In this document: positions 17,142 through 27,358 of the stretch, one piece after another
Layout: each line of letters opens with the position of its first letter
How positions within the stretch are numbered: the stretch's first letter is position 1
Assembly (NCBI RefSeq): GCF_001753165.1
Contig: NZ_CP017448.1
Location: 2,979,183 to 3,043,182 of the forward strand
Source: Acidihalobacter aeolianus
GTDB taxonomy: Bacteria > Pseudomonadota > Gammaproteobacteria > DSM-5130 > Acidihalobacteraceae
Direction: 5' to 3'
DNA length: 64,000 nt
Position numbers and translations under genes: made by a program
The notes under the pieces: generated by a model
What the model was told of the DNA's origin: nothing
The model's input: the letters and a program-made list of their open reading frames with translations, nothing else
Database searches by the model: none

Positions 17142-17786
17142 TCAGGCTTCCTCGCCCTCGCCCTCACCGGCAGAGGATTCGCCCTCCGCAGCGTCGGCGC
17201 CGCCGACCCGCTGGGGGTGGATCGCGACCACGGCCTGATCATGGCCTTCGCCGTGGCTCAGCTCGACCAGGCTTACGCCGGCTGGCAGTTTAAGTTCGGA
17301 CAGATGGATCGAGTCGTTGAGTTCCATGCCGCCCAGATCGACCTCGATGAATTCCGGCAGATCCTTGGGCAGGCAGGTGATCTCGACCTCGACGAGGTGG
17401 TGATTGATCATGCCACCGCCGGTCTTGACGCCCGGGGCGATCGCCTCGTTGAGGTAATGCAGCGGCACGTGCACGCGCACCGGCGTGTCTTCGTTAACCC
17501 GCATCAGGTCGAAGTGCAGGATCATGGGCTGTGCAGGATGGCGCTGCAGATCGCGCAGCACGGCCTTTTCCTCGCTGCCGTCGACGGAGACCGTCAGTAC
17601 GTGCGAATAGAACGCCTCGTTCTCCAGCTGTTTGTTCAGCACGCGGGCTTCGACGCTGATGGACATCGGCGGCTTTTCACCACCGTAGATGATGCCGGGC
17701 ACCTGACCGGTGCGACGCAGGCGGCGGCTCGCACCCTTCCCCTGGTCGTCGCGCCGAGTGGCGACAAGTTCGAATTGAACGCTCAT
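17142..17786 (-). CDS. rplY: 50S ribosomal protein L25, Ctc (two-domain) form
   Basis: A 214-residue protein with the L25 5S-rRNA-binding domain at the N-terminus (ASRRLRRTGQVPGIIYGG) and the C-terminal TL5/CTC beta domain (LPEFIEVDL). An acidic, Gly/Glu/Ala-rich tail follows. The long form is common in Pseudomonas-like lineages, unlike the short E. coli protein. It sits between prs and pth in the standard order. Confidence 0.96.
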   Translation of the reverse strand: MSVQFELVATRRDDQGKGASRRLRRTGQVPGIIYGGEKPPMSISVEARVLNKQLENEAFYSHVLTVSVDGSEEKAVLRDLQRHPAQPMILHFDLMRVNEDTPVRVHVPLHYLNEAIAPGVKTGGGMINHHLVEVEITCLPKDLPEFIEVDLGGMELNDSIHLSELKLPAGVSLVELSHGEGHDQAVVAIHPQRVGGADAAEGESSAGEGEGEEA

Positions 17787-17820
17787 TGAAAATCACTCCA
17801 CTTAACTTACTTGAGATAAA

Positions 17821-17841
17821 CGGCCGCCCCGCAGGGCGGCC
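17821..17841 (-). terminator. Strong hairpin between prs and rplY
   Basis: GGCCGCCC and GGGGCGGCC form a near-perfect stem around a short loop on the minus strand, followed by GTTTATC. It may end part of the prs transcripts or act as a processing or attenuation site before rplY. The T-run is short. Confidence 0.45.
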
Positions 17842-17910
17842 TCCTGCCTCCGCGACCAGAGGCATGTTGCGGCGGGAAAACTGCCCCACCGAGCTGCGGC
17901 CACAAGGCCG

Positions 17911-18873
17911 TTAATCCATGAACAGCGTGCTGACCGACTCCTCGCGGTTGATGCGATGAATCGTCTCTGCAAGCACGCCCGCCACGCTGAGTTGACGGAT
18001 CTTGCTGCAGGCTTCTGCCTCGGCGGTGAGCGGGATCGAATCGGTGACCACCAGCTCGTCTAACTCGGAGGCGCTCACATTGTCGATCGCCGGCCCGGAT
18101 AGCACCGCGTGCGTCGCATAGGCGATTACGCGGGCCGCACCGTGTTGCTTGAGCGCCTCGGCCGCCTTGCACAGTGTCCCGGCCGTATCGACCATGTCGT
18201 CGACAATCAGGCAGGTGCGGTCTTCGACGTCGCCGATGATGTGCATCACCTGCGAAACATTGGCGCGCGGCCGGCGTTTGTCGATGATCGCCAGCTCTGC
18301 GTCGTCCAGGCGCTTGGCGATCGCGCGCGCGCGCACCACACCTCCGACGTCCGGCGACACCACGATCAGGTTGTCGTACTTCTGGCGCCAGACATCGCCG
18401 AGCAGTACCGGCGAGGCGTAGATGTTGTCCACCGGCACGTCGAAGAAGCCCTGTACCTGATCGGCGTGCAAATCGACCGTCAGGATGCGGTTGGCACCCG
18501 CTACGGTCAGCATATTCGCCACCACCTTGGCGGAGATCGGCACGCGCGCCGAGCGCACCCGTCGATCCTGCCGCGCATAGCCCATGTAGGGGATCACCGT
18601 GGTGATGCGCCAGGCCGAGGCGCGGCGCAGCGCATCGACCATGATGAGCAGTTCCATCAGGTTGTCGTTGGTCGGCCGACAGGTCGGCTGGATGATGAAC
18701 ACATCCTTGCCGCGGACGTTCTCAAGAATCTCGACCTGAATTTCGCCGTCGCTGAAACGCCCCACCAGGGCCTTGCCCAGCGGTATGTTGAGGTGTTGCA
18801 CGACCTTCTCCGCCAGCCTCGGATTGGCATTGCCGGAAAAGACCATCATCCTGCTGGTTTCGGATACAGACAC
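17911..18873 (-). CDS. prs: Ribose-phosphate pyrophosphokinase (PRPP synthetase)
   Basis: A 320-residue enzyme that makes PRPP from ribose 5-phosphate and ATP, feeding purine, pyrimidine, NAD, His and Trp synthesis. It begins in the family fashion after a short leader ([16 protein letters not shown]). Visible motifs are the ATP-binding [15 protein letters not shown] flexible loop, [15 protein letters not shown], and the PRPP-binding loop [10 protein letters not shown]. Length matches the class I enzyme. It lies 26 bp downstream of tRNA-Gln(TTG), from which it is probably cotranscribed, as in other gammaproteobacteria. Confidence 0.97.
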   Translation of the reverse strand: MSVSETSRMMVFSGNANPRLAEKVVQHLNIPLGKALVGRFSDGEIQVEILENVRGKDVFIIQPTCRPTNDNLMELLIMVDALRRASAWRITTVIPYMGYARQDRRVRSARVPISAKVVANMLTVAGANRILTVDLHADQVQGFFDVPVDNIYASPVLLGDVWRQKYDNLIVVSPDVGGVVRARAIAKRLDDAELAIIDKRRPRANVSQVMHIIGDVEDRTCLIVDDMVDTAGTLCKAAEALKQHGAARVIAYATHAVLSGPAIDNVSASELDELVVTDSIPLTAEAEACSKIRQLSVAGVLAETIHRINREESVSTLFMD

Positions 18874-18899
18874 GGCGACGGCTGCTCTTCAGTGATGTC

Positions 18900-18974
18900 T
18901 GGCTGGGCCGCCAGGATTCGAACCTGGGAATGCCGGGATCAAAACCCGGTGCCTTACCGCTTGGCGACGGCCCA
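18900..18974 (-). tRNA. tRNA-Gln (anticodon TTG)
   Basis: The minus strand gives a cloverleaf starting TGGGCCGTCGCCAAG and ending in an encoded CCA. The anticodon stem-loop CGGGTTTTGATCCCG carries TTG, and the T arm contains GGTTCGAATCC. Its place between ispE and prs is the classic location of this tRNA in gammaproteobacteria. Confidence 0.96.
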
Positions 18975-19029
18975 AGAAAATCGTCAAATACTCGGGTAAC
19001 TCTGTACTCCACCGCCCATCGGCGGCCAC

Positions 19030-19893
19030 TCAAAACGCGGGCGTTGCCCCCAGGCGCGCATGCACGGGGGACAGATTGCAGCCCCGTGCCGCGAACCCAT
19101 GCCATCCCTCGGGCAAGTCGCGCAGCGCGCCCCGCGCCGAATCCGCATCGGCGAAGGCCGCGAACGCACAGGCACCGGTTCCGGTCAGGCGGGCGGGCGC
19201 ATGGGCGGACAACCGCTCCAATGCCTGCGCCACCTCGGGGTAGCGCGCGCGTACCACCGGTTCGAAAACGTTGCCAGCCTGGCCCAAAAGAAAGTCGCGT
19301 ATTGTGATAGGCGGGCAATCCCGTGTCAATTTAGGGTCGGCGAACAAATCTGCGGTGGCGATGGACACCGGTGGCTTGACCACCGCGTACCACGGCTCGG
19401 GGAGATCGGGCAGGGGTTCGAGTCGCTCGCCCACACCCTCGGCCCAGGCCGCCGTACCTCTCACGAACACCGGCACGTCCGCCCCCAGCATGAGCCCCAG
19501 CTCTGCGAGATCGTCCTGCGACAGCCCGGCGCGCCATAGCCGATTGAGCACGAGGAGCACGGTGGCCGCGTCGGAACTGCCGCCACCAAGACCGCCGCCG
19601 GCCGGGAGCCGTTTGTCCAGGCACAGGCGCACGCCCTCGCGCAGGCCCGTCACCTGCAACAAGGTCCGGGCCGCCCGTACGCTGAGGTCATCCAACTCCG
19701 CGACACCCGCTGGCCCGCCTTCGCGGGCGACCATGCCCGCGGGCGCCGATTCGAACCACAGGCGATCGCCATAATCCAGAAACTGAAACACCGTCTGCAG
19801 CAGGTGGTAGCCGTCGTCGCGCCGTCCGACGATGTGCAGAAACAGATTGAGCTTAGCCGGCGCCGGCCAGGCATTTTCCTCCGCCGGCGTCAT
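19030..19893 (-). CDS. ispE: 4-diphosphocytidyl-2-C-methyl-D-erythritol kinase
   Basis: A 287-residue GHMP-family kinase of the MEP isoprenoid pathway. It phosphorylates the 2-hydroxyl of CDP-methylerythritol. Near the start is WPAPAKLNLFLHI with the catalytic lysine; the ATP-binding Gly/Ser loop PAGGGLGGGSSDAAT is in the middle; the third motif is near LTGTGACAFA. The ATG at 19893 overlaps the lolB stop as TAATG and has AAGGG just upstream, so it is preferred to an ATG five codons earlier. Order TPR gene-lolB-ispE-tRNA(Gln)-prs is conserved. Confidence 0.95.
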   Translation of the reverse strand: MTPAEENAWPAPAKLNLFLHIVGRRDDGYHLLQTVFQFLDYGDRLWFESAPAGMVAREGGPAGVAELDDLSVRAARTLLQVTGLREGVRLCLDKRLPAGGGLGGGSSDAATVLLVLNRLWRAGLSQDDLAELGLMLGADVPVFVRGTAAWAEGVGERLEPLPDLPEPWYAVVKPPVSIATADLFADPKLTRDCPPITIRDFLLGQAGNVFEPVVRARYPEVAQALERLSAHAPARLTGTGACAFAAFADADSARGALRDLPEGWHGFAARGCNLSPVHARLGATPAF

Positions 19894-20498
19894 TAACCCT
19901 TGCCCCATTGGTTGACCACCAGCACCAGACGCACATCGCCGTGCGTCATGATCATCCGCGTCGGTCGCGCATTGGCCGTGTCGTAGTCGTAATCCGAATA
20001 ACGGATATACCAGCCGCTTTGCTGCAGTACGCGCAGGCGCCCGTTCGCATCGAGCTGCCGCGACTGCACGGGGGCGTTGGCCACCGGAACGCCACGCACC
20101 CAGTAGCGCAGTCCACCGACCGGCAGCGACCAGCCGAGGGCATGCTGCATCAGTTCGGCTGCGGAAGCCGCGCGGTAGGCTCTACCGCTGCTATCGGCGA
20201 GGGTGACGTCGCCCGGCTTGCCGGTCAGCACCGCCACCGTACGTCCGAGCGGGTCGTAGATATCGATGTGGAAGCGATCCCCGGTCTGCACCCAGCGCAG
20301 TCCCGCGCTCCAACCTCGATGCCCGATGCGCAGGCCGAAGTTGCCGTCCAGGGACCACGGCGTCTGCGCCAGCACGGCCGCCTCGTGACGATGCCAGGCC
20401 GCCTCGGCCGCACCCGGCGGCGCCGGCGGAAGCGTGGCACAACCGGCAAGACTCATCAGCGCGGCCAGGGTGGCCGCGGCGCGTAGCCGCACCGTCAA
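19893..20498 (-). CDS. lolB: Outer-membrane lipoprotein receptor LolB
   Basis: A lipoprotein of about 201 residues with the lipobox LAGC after a short hydrophobic signal peptide (about 19 residues). The mature part follows the LolB pattern (WSLDGNFGLRIG, LPVGGLRYWVRG, RPTRMIMTHGDVRLVLVV). It accepts lipoproteins from LolA and inserts them in the outer membrane. No ATG is available: the first possible start is TTG at 20498, which overlaps the stop of the upstream gene as TTGA, and a GTG lies two codons later. Both give an intact signal peptide. ispE follows with a TAATG overlap. Confidence 0.92.
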   Translation of the reverse strand: MTVRLRAAATLAALMSLAGCATLPPAPPGAAEAAWHRHEAAVLAQTPWSLDGNFGLRIGHRGWSAGLRWVQTGDRFHIDIYDPLGRTVAVLTGKPGDVTLADSSGRAYRAASAAELMQHALGWSLPVGGLRYWVRGVPVANAPVQSRQLDANGRLRVLQQSGWYIRYSDYDYDTANARPTRMIMTHGDVRLVLVVNQWGKG

Positions 20499-22213
20499 AG
20501 CCCGAGGCGGCGCTTCACCGCCGTCAGGCTGCGGTCGCCTGGACTGGCCTTGAGCGCCTTGCCCAGCAGGTCCTCGGCGGCATCGCGTTCACCCAGCGCC
20601 ATCAGCGTCTGAATCAGATGGCTCGCCACCTCGGGATCGGGAAATTGTGCATAGGCACGTTCAAGATACTGCTTCGCGACTGCGTAATGCTTGAGCTTGT
20701 ATTGCACCCACCCCATGCTGTCGAGAATAGCCGGATCCTTGGGCTTGAGCGCGAGCGCACGCTGGATATAACCCAAGGCCTCGGCGTAGCGCTGGGTATG
20801 GTCGGCCAGTGTGTAGCCCAAGGCGTTGAGCGCTGCCGCATCCTTAGGATTGATCTGAATAAGCCGCGTCAGATCGGCCTCTGCCTGTCCCAGGTCGCCC
20901 ATCCCGTCGGCCACCAAGGCACGGGCATACAGCAGGCGCGGTTCGTTAGGGTATTTGCGCAGGGCATGGTCATACATCTTGAGCGCCGTCGGCGTGTCGT
21001 CGGCATTCTGCAGCAAATCGCCTTCCACCAGGTACAGCTGGATCTTTTGGGCCTGGTCCGACACGCTCGCTCGCAGTTCGCTCAGATACTGACGCGCCTG
21101 GTCGAGGTCGCCCTGCCGAGCGAGGATGTAGGCGATGCGCACCTGGGCGTCGAACAGGTACTGGCCGGCGTTCACGTTTGAATAAGCGTCGAGCGCCGCT
21201 TCCATATCCCCGCTACGCTCGGCAATCCGACCGAGGAAATATTCCGCAGCGGAGACGTGATACCCGGACTGCGCCACCTGCTGCAGATAGCGCCGGGCCT
21301 CACCATCGCGCTTAAGCTCGAAATCGAGCAGCCCCAGGGTATACAGTACCTGTGGGTTCTTCGGATCGCGCTTGAGCAGCCAACGGAATTCACGGCGCGC
21401 ACCGGCATATTCCTTGGCACTCACCAGCACTCGCGCATAGGCCAGATGAAGTGGTGCGCTGTCAGGTGCACGACTCAAGGCATCATTGAGAATGTCGAGC
21501 GCACGCTGGGGATGCCCGAGCGACAGGTAGGCCTGCGCCTTGAGGCTCAAGGCCTGACTCATGTCCGGCTGCAGCCCCAACGCCTTGTTGGCCGCATCCA
21601 GGGCCGTGGTCGGTGCACCCAGCTGCAACGCCAGTGCACCGTAAGCCAACTGTGCGTTCGGCTCACGAGGGTAATCGCCGATCAGTCGGCGCATCACCGG
21701 CAACGCGTTCGCAGCCGGAACCGTCTGCGCCAGTACCGCGCCGACCAGTAGTAATGCCCGGCCGGCAGGTTGCCCGCTGTCGCTGACGTAACGGCTTAGA
21801 TGCAGAGCCGCACGGTCGAGCTTGCCGCGACGCGCATAGAGGATGCCTAGCGCCTGCTGTGCATTGGGATTGTGCGGAGCAAGCTCCGCCCAGCGCTGCG
21901 CCGCCTCGAGCGCCACCGCATCGTCATGCAGATAGGTCGCCACTTCCATCGTGCGCTGCGCGAGCGATGGGTCCGCATACTCGCGCATCGCCTTGCGGTA
22001 ATACTCAAGCGCTGTCTTGTTATGCCCCGACTGTCCAGCCATTTCGGCGGCGAGGACGTCGGACATGGCCAGGGTGGACGGCGCAGGCTTGAAGGGTCCG
22101 GCGACCTGCGAGAATGACGGATTCCCTTCTTTCGCCGCAGGCCCCTGCACGGTCGCACAGCCACTCAACAGGAGGCCGGCCAGGATCGCCCCCAAGACCC
22201 ACGCTTGCTTCAT
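20495..22213 (-). CDS. Tetratricopeptide-repeat outer-membrane lipoprotein
   Basis: A 572-residue protein with a signal peptide and lipobox LLSGC near residue 19, followed by about a dozen TPR-like helical repeats (for example ALGILYARRGKLDRAALHL, ALNALGYTLADHTQRYAEAL and ILDSMGWVQYKLKHYAVA). TPR lipoproteins of this form stand immediately before lolB in many gammaproteobacteria and are thought to scaffold envelope complexes. The start at 22213 is chosen because GGAGCGACGA precedes it and the signal peptide begins there; upstream in-frame ATGs would add an implausible Arg-rich leader. Divergent from hemA. Confidence 0.88.
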   Translation of the reverse strand: MKQAWVLGAILAGLLLSGCATVQGPAAKEGNPSFSQVAGPFKPAPSTLAMSDVLAAEMAGQSGHNKTALEYYRKAMREYADPSLAQRTMEVATYLHDDAVALEAAQRWAELAPHNPNAQQALGILYARRGKLDRAALHLSRYVSDSGQPAGRALLLVGAVLAQTVPAANALPVMRRLIGDYPREPNAQLAYGALALQLGAPTTALDAANKALGLQPDMSQALSLKAQAYLSLGHPQRALDILNDALSRAPDSAPLHLAYARVLVSAKEYAGARREFRWLLKRDPKNPQVLYTLGLLDFELKRDGEARRYLQQVAQSGYHVSAAEYFLGRIAERSGDMEAALDAYSNVNAGQYLFDAQVRIAYILARQGDLDQARQYLSELRASVSDQAQKIQLYLVEGDLLQNADDTPTALKMYDHALRKYPNEPRLLYARALVADGMGDLGQAEADLTRLIQINPKDAAALNALGYTLADHTQRYAEALGYIQRALALKPKDPAILDSMGWVQYKLKHYAVAKQYLERAYAQFPDPEVASHLIQTLMALGERDAAEDLLGKALKASPGDRSLTAVKRRLGL

Positions 22214-22350
22214 TCGTCGCTCCATTAACTGGCCGCGCCAGATTCGCAACATCATAACGGTTCGAACGTCGTCGCGCCGCACCCTCGTGCCGCTTGTAAT
22301 CGTCTGATCCATGCAGCAGAATTTTTTGTTTGCAAACTCTGCCTGCTTCT

Positions 22351-23631
22351 ATGTCGCTCATCACGATCGGGATCAATCACAAGACAGCTCCCGTCAGCGT
22401 GCGTGAGAAAGTCGTATTCGCGCCGGAACAGATGAGCGACGCCCTGCGCGAGCTGGCACGCCTACCCGGGTTGGACGAGGCCGCCATTCTCTCGACCTGC
22501 AACCGCACGGAGCTGTACTGCAGCCTGCACGCGCCGCCACTCGAGACCGACATCGTCCGCTGGCTGGGCGACTACCACCATCTCAGCGGCAGCGACCTGC
22601 GACCCTTCGTCTACGAACTGACCGACATCGAGGCCGTACGCCATGCCATCCGCGTCGCCAGCGGGCTCGATTCGCTGGTGATCGGCGAGCCGCAAATCCT
22701 CGGACAACTCAAGACCGCCTATTCCGCGGCTGCGGAACAAGGCACGCTGGGCAAGATGCTGCGCCGGCTGTTTCAGCATGCCTTCGCGGTCGCCAAGCAC
22801 GTGCGCACGGACACCGCCATCGGCAGCAGCGCGGTATCCGTCGCCTTTGCCGCCGTCACCCTCGGACGACAGATCTTCGGCGACATCACCCGTCAGCGCG
22901 CGCTCCTGATCGGCGCCGGTGAAACCATCGAGCTGGTGGCACGCCACCTGCGCGGCGCCGGCCTGGTCGACCTGACCGTAGCCAACCGCACCCCCGAGCG
23001 CGCCGAGGCGCTGGCACGCGAGTTCGGCGCCCGCGCGATCACCCTCGCCGACATCGGCCAGGTGCTGCACGAGGCCGACATCGTCATTTCGTCCACCGCG
23101 AGCCCAGTACCGATTCTCGGCAAGGGTGCGGTCGAACGCGCCATCCGCCAGCGCCGGCACAAACCGGTGTTCATGGTCGATCTCGCGGTGCCGCGCGACA
23201 TCGAAAGCGAGGTCGCCGAGCTCAACGACGTGTATCTCTACACCGTGGACGACCTGCAGGAGGTCGTCGCCCAGAACCTGGCCTCGCGTCAGGAGGCGGC
23301 GGTCGAGGCCGAAGAGATCGTCGACGTCCAGACCGAACACTTCATGGGCTGGCTGCGCGCCCAGGATGCGGTCGAACTGATCCGCAGCTATCGCGACCGC
23401 GCCGAACGCGCCCGCCAGGACGTGCTGGTCAAGGCGCGCCGCCAGCTCTCCCAGGGGCGCCCGCCCGATGAAGTGCTGGAATTTCTGGCCGAGACCCTGA
23501 CCAACAAACTCATCCACGAACCCACGACCAGCCTGCACCAGGCCGCGCGCGAGGGCCGCACCGAACTGATCGGCGCCGCCTGCGAACTCCTCAAGCTGCC
23601 GCGGCTGATCAGCGAAAAGCCCAAACCGTGA
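22351..23631 (+). CDS. hemA: Glutamyl-tRNA reductase
   Basis: A 426-residue enzyme that starts tetrapyrrole synthesis by reducing Glu-tRNA(Glu) to glutamate-1-semialdehyde with NADPH. The catalytic Cys50 is seen in [10 protein letters not shown], with [15 protein letters not shown] at the N-terminus. The NADPH domain has [15 protein letters not shown], a variant of the usual GxGxM motif. The C-terminal dimerisation helix is present. ATG 22351 is the family start; no strong ribosome-binding site is seen. The stop overlaps the GTG start of prfA as GTGA. Confidence 0.96.
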   Translation: MSLITIGINHKTAPVSVREKVVFAPEQMSDALRELARLPGLDEAAILSTCNRTELYCSLHAPPLETDIVRWLGDYHHLSGSDLRPFVYELTDIEAVRHAIRVASGLDSLVIGEPQILGQLKTAYSAAAEQGTLGKMLRRLFQHAFAVAKHVRTDTAIGSSAVSVAFAAVTLGRQIFGDITRQRALLIGAGETIELVARHLRGAGLVDLTVANRTPERAEALAREFGARAITLADIGQVLHEADIVISSTASPVPILGKGAVERAIRQRRHKPVFMVDLAVPRDIESEVAELNDVYLYTVDDLQEVVAQNLASRQEAAVEAEEIVDVQTEHFMGWLRAQDAVELIRSYRDRAERARQDVLVKARRQLSQGRPPDEVLEFLAETLTNKLIHEPTTSLHQAAREGRTELIGAACELLKLPRLISEKPKP

Positions 23632-24716
23632 AACCCAGCATCGACCAGAAACTGCGCGCGTTGACCGAGCGTCACGCCGAGATCGCCGCCCTGCTCGCGG
23701 AGCCCGAAATCATCCACGCGCAGGAACGCTTCCGCCAGCTTTCCATCGAGTACGCCCAACTCGAACCGCTGGTGGCCGACTACCGCCGCTATCACGCCGC
23801 CCTCGACGATCTCGAGGCCGCGCGCGGCCTGCTCTCCGAACCCGATCCAGCGATGCGCGAAATGGCGCGCGAGGAAATCCACTCCGCCGAGGACAGGGTC
23901 GGCAGCCTGGAGCAGCAGCTCAAGTATCACCTGGTGCCAGCCGATCCCTACGACACCAGCAACTGCTTTCTGGAAATCCGTGCCGGCACCGGCGGCGACG
24001 AGGCGGCGCTGTTCGCCGGCGACCTGTTCCGCATGTACAGCCGCTACGCCGAACTGCAGGGCTGGCGCGTCGAGATTCTCAGCGAGAACCCGGGCGAACA
24101 CGGCGGCTACAAGGAGATCATCGCGCGCATCATCGGCCAGGGCGTGTACTCGCGGCTCAAGTTTGAATCGGGCGCCCATCGCGTGCAGCGCGTGCCGGCA
24201 ACCGAGTCCCAGGGCCGCATCCACACCTCGGCGGCTACGGTGGCGGTGATGCCGGAGGTGGACGAGGTGCAGGCGCAGGAGATCAACCCGGCCGACCTGC
24301 GCGTCGACACCTTCCGCGCCTCCGGGGCCGGCGGGCAGCACGTCAACAAGACCGACTCGGCCATCCGCATCACCCACCTGCCCAGCGGCATCGTGGTCGA
24401 ATGCCAGGACGAGCGCTCGCAGCACAAAAACCGCGCCCGCGCGATGAGCCTGCTCGCCGCCCGCTTGCTGGAAACCGAGCGCAGCAAGCAGGCCGCCGAG
24501 CAGGCCGCCACGCGCAAGAGCCTGGTCGGCAGCGGCGACCGCTCCGAGCGCATCCGCACCTACAACTTTCCGCAGGGACGGGTCACCGACCACCGCATCA
24601 ACCTGACCCTGTACAAGCTCGACGCGATTCTGGCCGGCCAGCTCGACGAGGTCATCGAACCGCTGATCAGCGAGCACCAGGCGGACCAGCTCACCGCGCT
24701 CGGCCTGGACGACTGA
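23628..24716 (+). CDS. prfA: Peptide chain release factor 1
   Basis: A 362-residue class I release factor that reads UAA and UAG. The catalytic GGQ lies in [15 protein letters not shown]. The tripeptide recognition region lies before it, and the C-terminal part contains the conserved [18 protein letters not shown]. It starts at GTG 23628, overlapping hemA's stop, so translation is probably coupled. prmC, whose product methylates the GGQ glutamine, follows directly. Confidence 0.97.
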   Translation: MKPSIDQKLRALTERHAEIAALLAEPEIIHAQERFRQLSIEYAQLEPLVADYRRYHAALDDLEAARGLLSEPDPAMREMAREEIHSAEDRVGSLEQQLKYHLVPADPYDTSNCFLEIRAGTGGDEAALFAGDLFRMYSRYAELQGWRVEILSENPGEHGGYKEIIARIIGQGVYSRLKFESGAHRVQRVPATESQGRIHTSAATVAVMPEVDEVQAQEINPADLRVDTFRASGAGGQHVNKTDSAIRITHLPSGIVVECQDERSQHKNRARAMSLLAARLLETERSKQAAEQAATRKSLVGSGDRSERIRTYNFPQGRVTDHRINLTLYKLDAILAGQLDEVIEPLISEHQADQLTALGLDD

Positions 24717-24717
24717 G

Positions 24718-25569
24718 GTGGCACCGGGCGTCCGCTATGACGCGGCCCTCGCCGATGCCGCCCGCAGGCTCGCACCCATCGCGGACAGCCCGCGGCTCGA
24801 GGCCGAACTGCTGCTGGCGCATGTGCTCGGACGCGACCGCAGCCATCTGCACGCCTGGCCCGAACGCATCCTCGGCGACGACACGCAAACCGCCTTCGAG
24901 GACCTGCTCGCAAGGCGTCTGCGCGGCACGCCGCTCGCCTATCTCACCGGGGAACGCGAATTCTGGTCCTTGCACCTGCACGTCGCACCCGGCGTGCTGA
25001 TCCCCCGCCCACAGACCGAACGACTGGTCGAGCAGGCGCTGAGCCGCCTGCCTGCGGAACACACGGCGTGCCTCGCGGACCTCGGCACCGGCTCCGGGGC
25101 GATCGCGCTGGCGCTGGCAAGCGAGCGTCCGGATGCGCACATCGTCGCCACCGACCGTTCGGAGACGGCGCTCGAGATCGCCCGCGGCAACGCCCGGCGT
25201 CTGAACCTGCCGGTCGAGTTCCGCGCCGGCGACTGGCTGGACGCGCTGCCGGCGGACGCACGCTACGACCTGATCGTGTCCAACCCGCCGTATATCGCCG
25301 AGGGCGATCCCCATCTGACGCGCGGCGACCTGCCGGCCGAACCGCCCGCGGCGCTTGCCTCGGGGCCTGACGGGCTCGACGCGATCCGGCGGATCGTCGC
25401 CGACGCGCCGTCCAGGCTGCGCCCGGGCGGCTGGCTGCTGCTGGAACACGGCTTCGACCAGGGCGCGGCGGTGCGGGCGCTGCTCGAGGATGCCGGCCTG
25501 GTCGAGGTGGCCACGCTGCGCGACCTGGAAAACCGCGAGCGGGTCAGCGAAGCGCGCCGCCCGGCGTGA
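24718..25569 (+). CDS. prmC: Release factor glutamine N5-methyltransferase
   Basis: A 283-residue SAM-dependent methyltransferase. The SAM-binding motif is DLGTGSGAIALALA (residues 121-134) and the catalytic NPPY is at 189-192. The N-terminal helical domain recognises release factors. It methylates the Gln of the GGQ motif of RF1 and RF2. The start is GTG 24718, one base after the prfA stop codon. hemA-prfA-prmC is a conserved operon. Confidence 0.95.
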   Translation: MAPGVRYDAALADAARRLAPIADSPRLEAELLLAHVLGRDRSHLHAWPERILGDDTQTAFEDLLARRLRGTPLAYLTGEREFWSLHLHVAPGVLIPRPQTERLVEQALSRLPAEHTACLADLGTGSGAIALALASERPDAHIVATDRSETALEIARGNARRLNLPVEFRAGDWLDALPADARYDLIVSNPPYIAEGDPHLTRGDLPAEPPAALASGPDGLDAIRRIVADAPSRLRPGGWLLLEHGFDQGAAVRALLEDAGLVEVATLRDLENRERVSEARRPA

Positions 25570-25626
25570 CCCGCCGCCTGCCGCCGGTGTAGCATCGGCG
25601 GCCCGACCACGCCTGCTTGCCAAGAG

Positions 25627-26385
25627 ATGGACGACGACCAGCTGCTGCGCTACAGCCGCCACATCATGCTCAAGGAGCTCGGCTATCCCGGCCAGTTGCG
25701 GCTGCTCGAATCGAGTGCGCTCGTGGTCGGGCTCGGCGGGCTGGGTTCGCCGGCCGCGATGTATCTCGCCGCCGCCGGGGTCGGCCGTCTCTCGCTTGCC
25801 GACTTCGACACCGTTGACGGTTCCAACCTGCAGCGCCAGATCGCCCACCGCACGGCCGACATCGGCCGCGCCAAGGCGGACTCGGCGGCCGACGCGGCGC
25901 TCGCCCTCAACCCGGAAATACAGATACGCCGGCTGCGTGAGCGCCTGTCCGAGGAGACCCTGCGGGCGGAAATCGTGGCGGTTGACGTGGTGCTCGACTG
26001 CACCGACAACTTCGAGGCCCGCGACCTGCTCAACCGGCTGTGCGTGGATACCGGCACCCCGCTGGTGTCCGGCGCCGCCATCCGCTTCGACGGACAGGTC
26101 AGCGTGTTCGACCCGCGGCGCGAGGACAGCCCCTGCTATCGCTGCCTATACCCCGAGGGCACGGACGAGGACGACACCTGCAGCAACCGCGGCATCCTCG
26201 CGCCCGTGGTCGGCATGATCGGCACCATCCAGGCCGTGGAGGCGCTCAAGCTGCTTGCCGACGTCGGCGAAAGCCTGTGCGGCAGGGTGCTGCTGCTCGA
26301 CGGCCTGAGGATGGAATGGCGCAGCATCCGGCTGCGGCGCGATCCGCAGTGCCCGGTGTGTGGGAGCCGGCACGCCGCCGACTGA
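25627..26385 (+). CDS. moeB: MoeB/ThiF-family sulfur-carrier adenylyltransferase
   Basis: A 252-residue E1-like enzyme. It begins with RYSRHIMLKELGYPGQ, then has the nucleotide-binding loop VVGLGGLGSPAAMYLAAAGVG, the Arg finger in NLQRQIAHRTADIGRAKA, and two CxxC zinc pairs (CYRC and CPVC). It adenylates the C-terminal Gly-Gly of MoaD (molybdopterin) or ThiS (thiamine). Position after hemA-prfA-prmC is typical of moeB. No rhodanese domain is present. MoeB and ThiF cannot be told apart with certainty without the partner genes. Confidence 0.92.
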   Translation: MDDDQLLRYSRHIMLKELGYPGQLRLLESSALVVGLGGLGSPAAMYLAAAGVGRLSLADFDTVDGSNLQRQIAHRTADIGRAKADSAADAALALNPEIQIRRLRERLSEETLRAEIVAVDVVLDCTDNFEARDLLNRLCVDTGTPLVSGAAIRFDGQVSVFDPRREDSPCYRCLYPEGTDEDDTCSNRGILAPVVGMIGTIQAVEALKLLADVGESLCGRVLLLDGLRMEWRSIRLRRDPQCPVCGSRHAAD

Positions 26386-26394
26386 CGCCGGCGC

Positions 26395-27303
26395 TCAGTG
26401 CTCGGTGCGCGGTACCGGCGGCTGGCCTGCGGCCGAGAAGATCGCCGCCGCGTCGACCGCATCGAAGCCGTAGTGCGCACCGCAGAATTCGCAGTCGACG
26501 TCGACCCGTCCCTGTTCGGCAAGGATGTCCTCGACCTCCTCCCGACCCAGCCCGCGCAGCATCCCGACCACGCGCTCGCGCGAGCAGCTGCAGTGGAAAC
26601 CGACCGGCTCACGCTCGAACAGGCGCACGTCCTCTTCGTGGTACAGCCGATGCAGCAGATCCTCCACCGGCAGGCTCAGCAGTTCCTCGGCGGTGACGGT
26701 CTCGGCCAGGGCCACGGTGCGCTCCCAGGCATCGGCATCCGGCACGTCGCCGGGCAGCGCCTGCAGCAGCAGCCCGGCCACGCCGTGCTCCCCGGCCGCC
26801 AGCCACAGGCGCGTGGGCAGCTGCTCGGAGCGGTCGAAGTAGTCACGCAGCGCATCGCCGAGACCCGCGCCTTCCAGCGCGACGATGCCCTGGTAGCGCT
26901 CGCCGCCCTGGCCCGGGTCGATGGTCAGTGCGAGATGGCCGCGCCCGCACAGCGATTCCAGCGGGCCGGGCACCGGTTCACCCTGCCAGTGCGCCAGTCC
27001 GCGCAGCGTGCGCCGCCCGTGGCCCTCGGCCTCGCCGCTGCGCGCGCGGCCGACCTGCGCCTGGGTCACCAGCATGGACACGTGCCCGTCGCCCTTGATC
27101 TGCAGGGTCAGCGAACCGCTGAATTTAATGGTCGCCGAGAGCAGCGCGGTGGCGGCCAGCGCCTCGCCGAGCAGCCCGCTCACGGGCGCGGGATACTCGG
27201 CGCGCTCGCGCAGCGCCTGCCAGGTGGCGTCGAGGTGGACCCATTCGCCGCGCACGTGGGTGCGCTCGATCAGGAATCGGTGCAGGCTGTCGCGTTCGGT
27301 CAT
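26395..27303 (-). CDS. hslO: Redox-regulated chaperone Hsp33
   Basis: A 302-residue chaperone activated by oxidative unfolding. The C-terminal zinc switch is CSC at FHCSCSRERV, followed by CEFC at DCEFCGAHYGF, giving the four-Cys CxC-CxxC centre. The N-terminal domain has GLLGEALAATALLSATIKF and GDGHVSMLVTQAQVGR-like segments of the family. It is convergent with moeB, separated by 9 bp. Confidence 0.95.
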   Translation of the reverse strand: MTERDSLHRFLIERTHVRGEWVHLDATWQALRERAEYPAPVSGLLGEALAATALLSATIKFSGSLTLQIKGDGHVSMLVTQAQVGRARSGEAEGHGRRTLRGLAHWQGEPVPGPLESLCGRGHLALTIDPGQGGERYQGIVALEGAGLGDALRDYFDRSEQLPTRLWLAAGEHGVAGLLLQALPGDVPDADAWERTVALAETVTAEELLSLPVEDLLHRLYHEEDVRLFEREPVGFHCSCSRERVVGMLRGLGREEVEDILAEQGRVDVDCEFCGAHYGFDAVDAAAIFSAAGQPPVPRTEH

Positions 27304-27358
27304 GGTCGTAGCGTTCCCGTGCCGCGGCTAGGCGGCGCGGCGCTCGTGTGATGTGGGG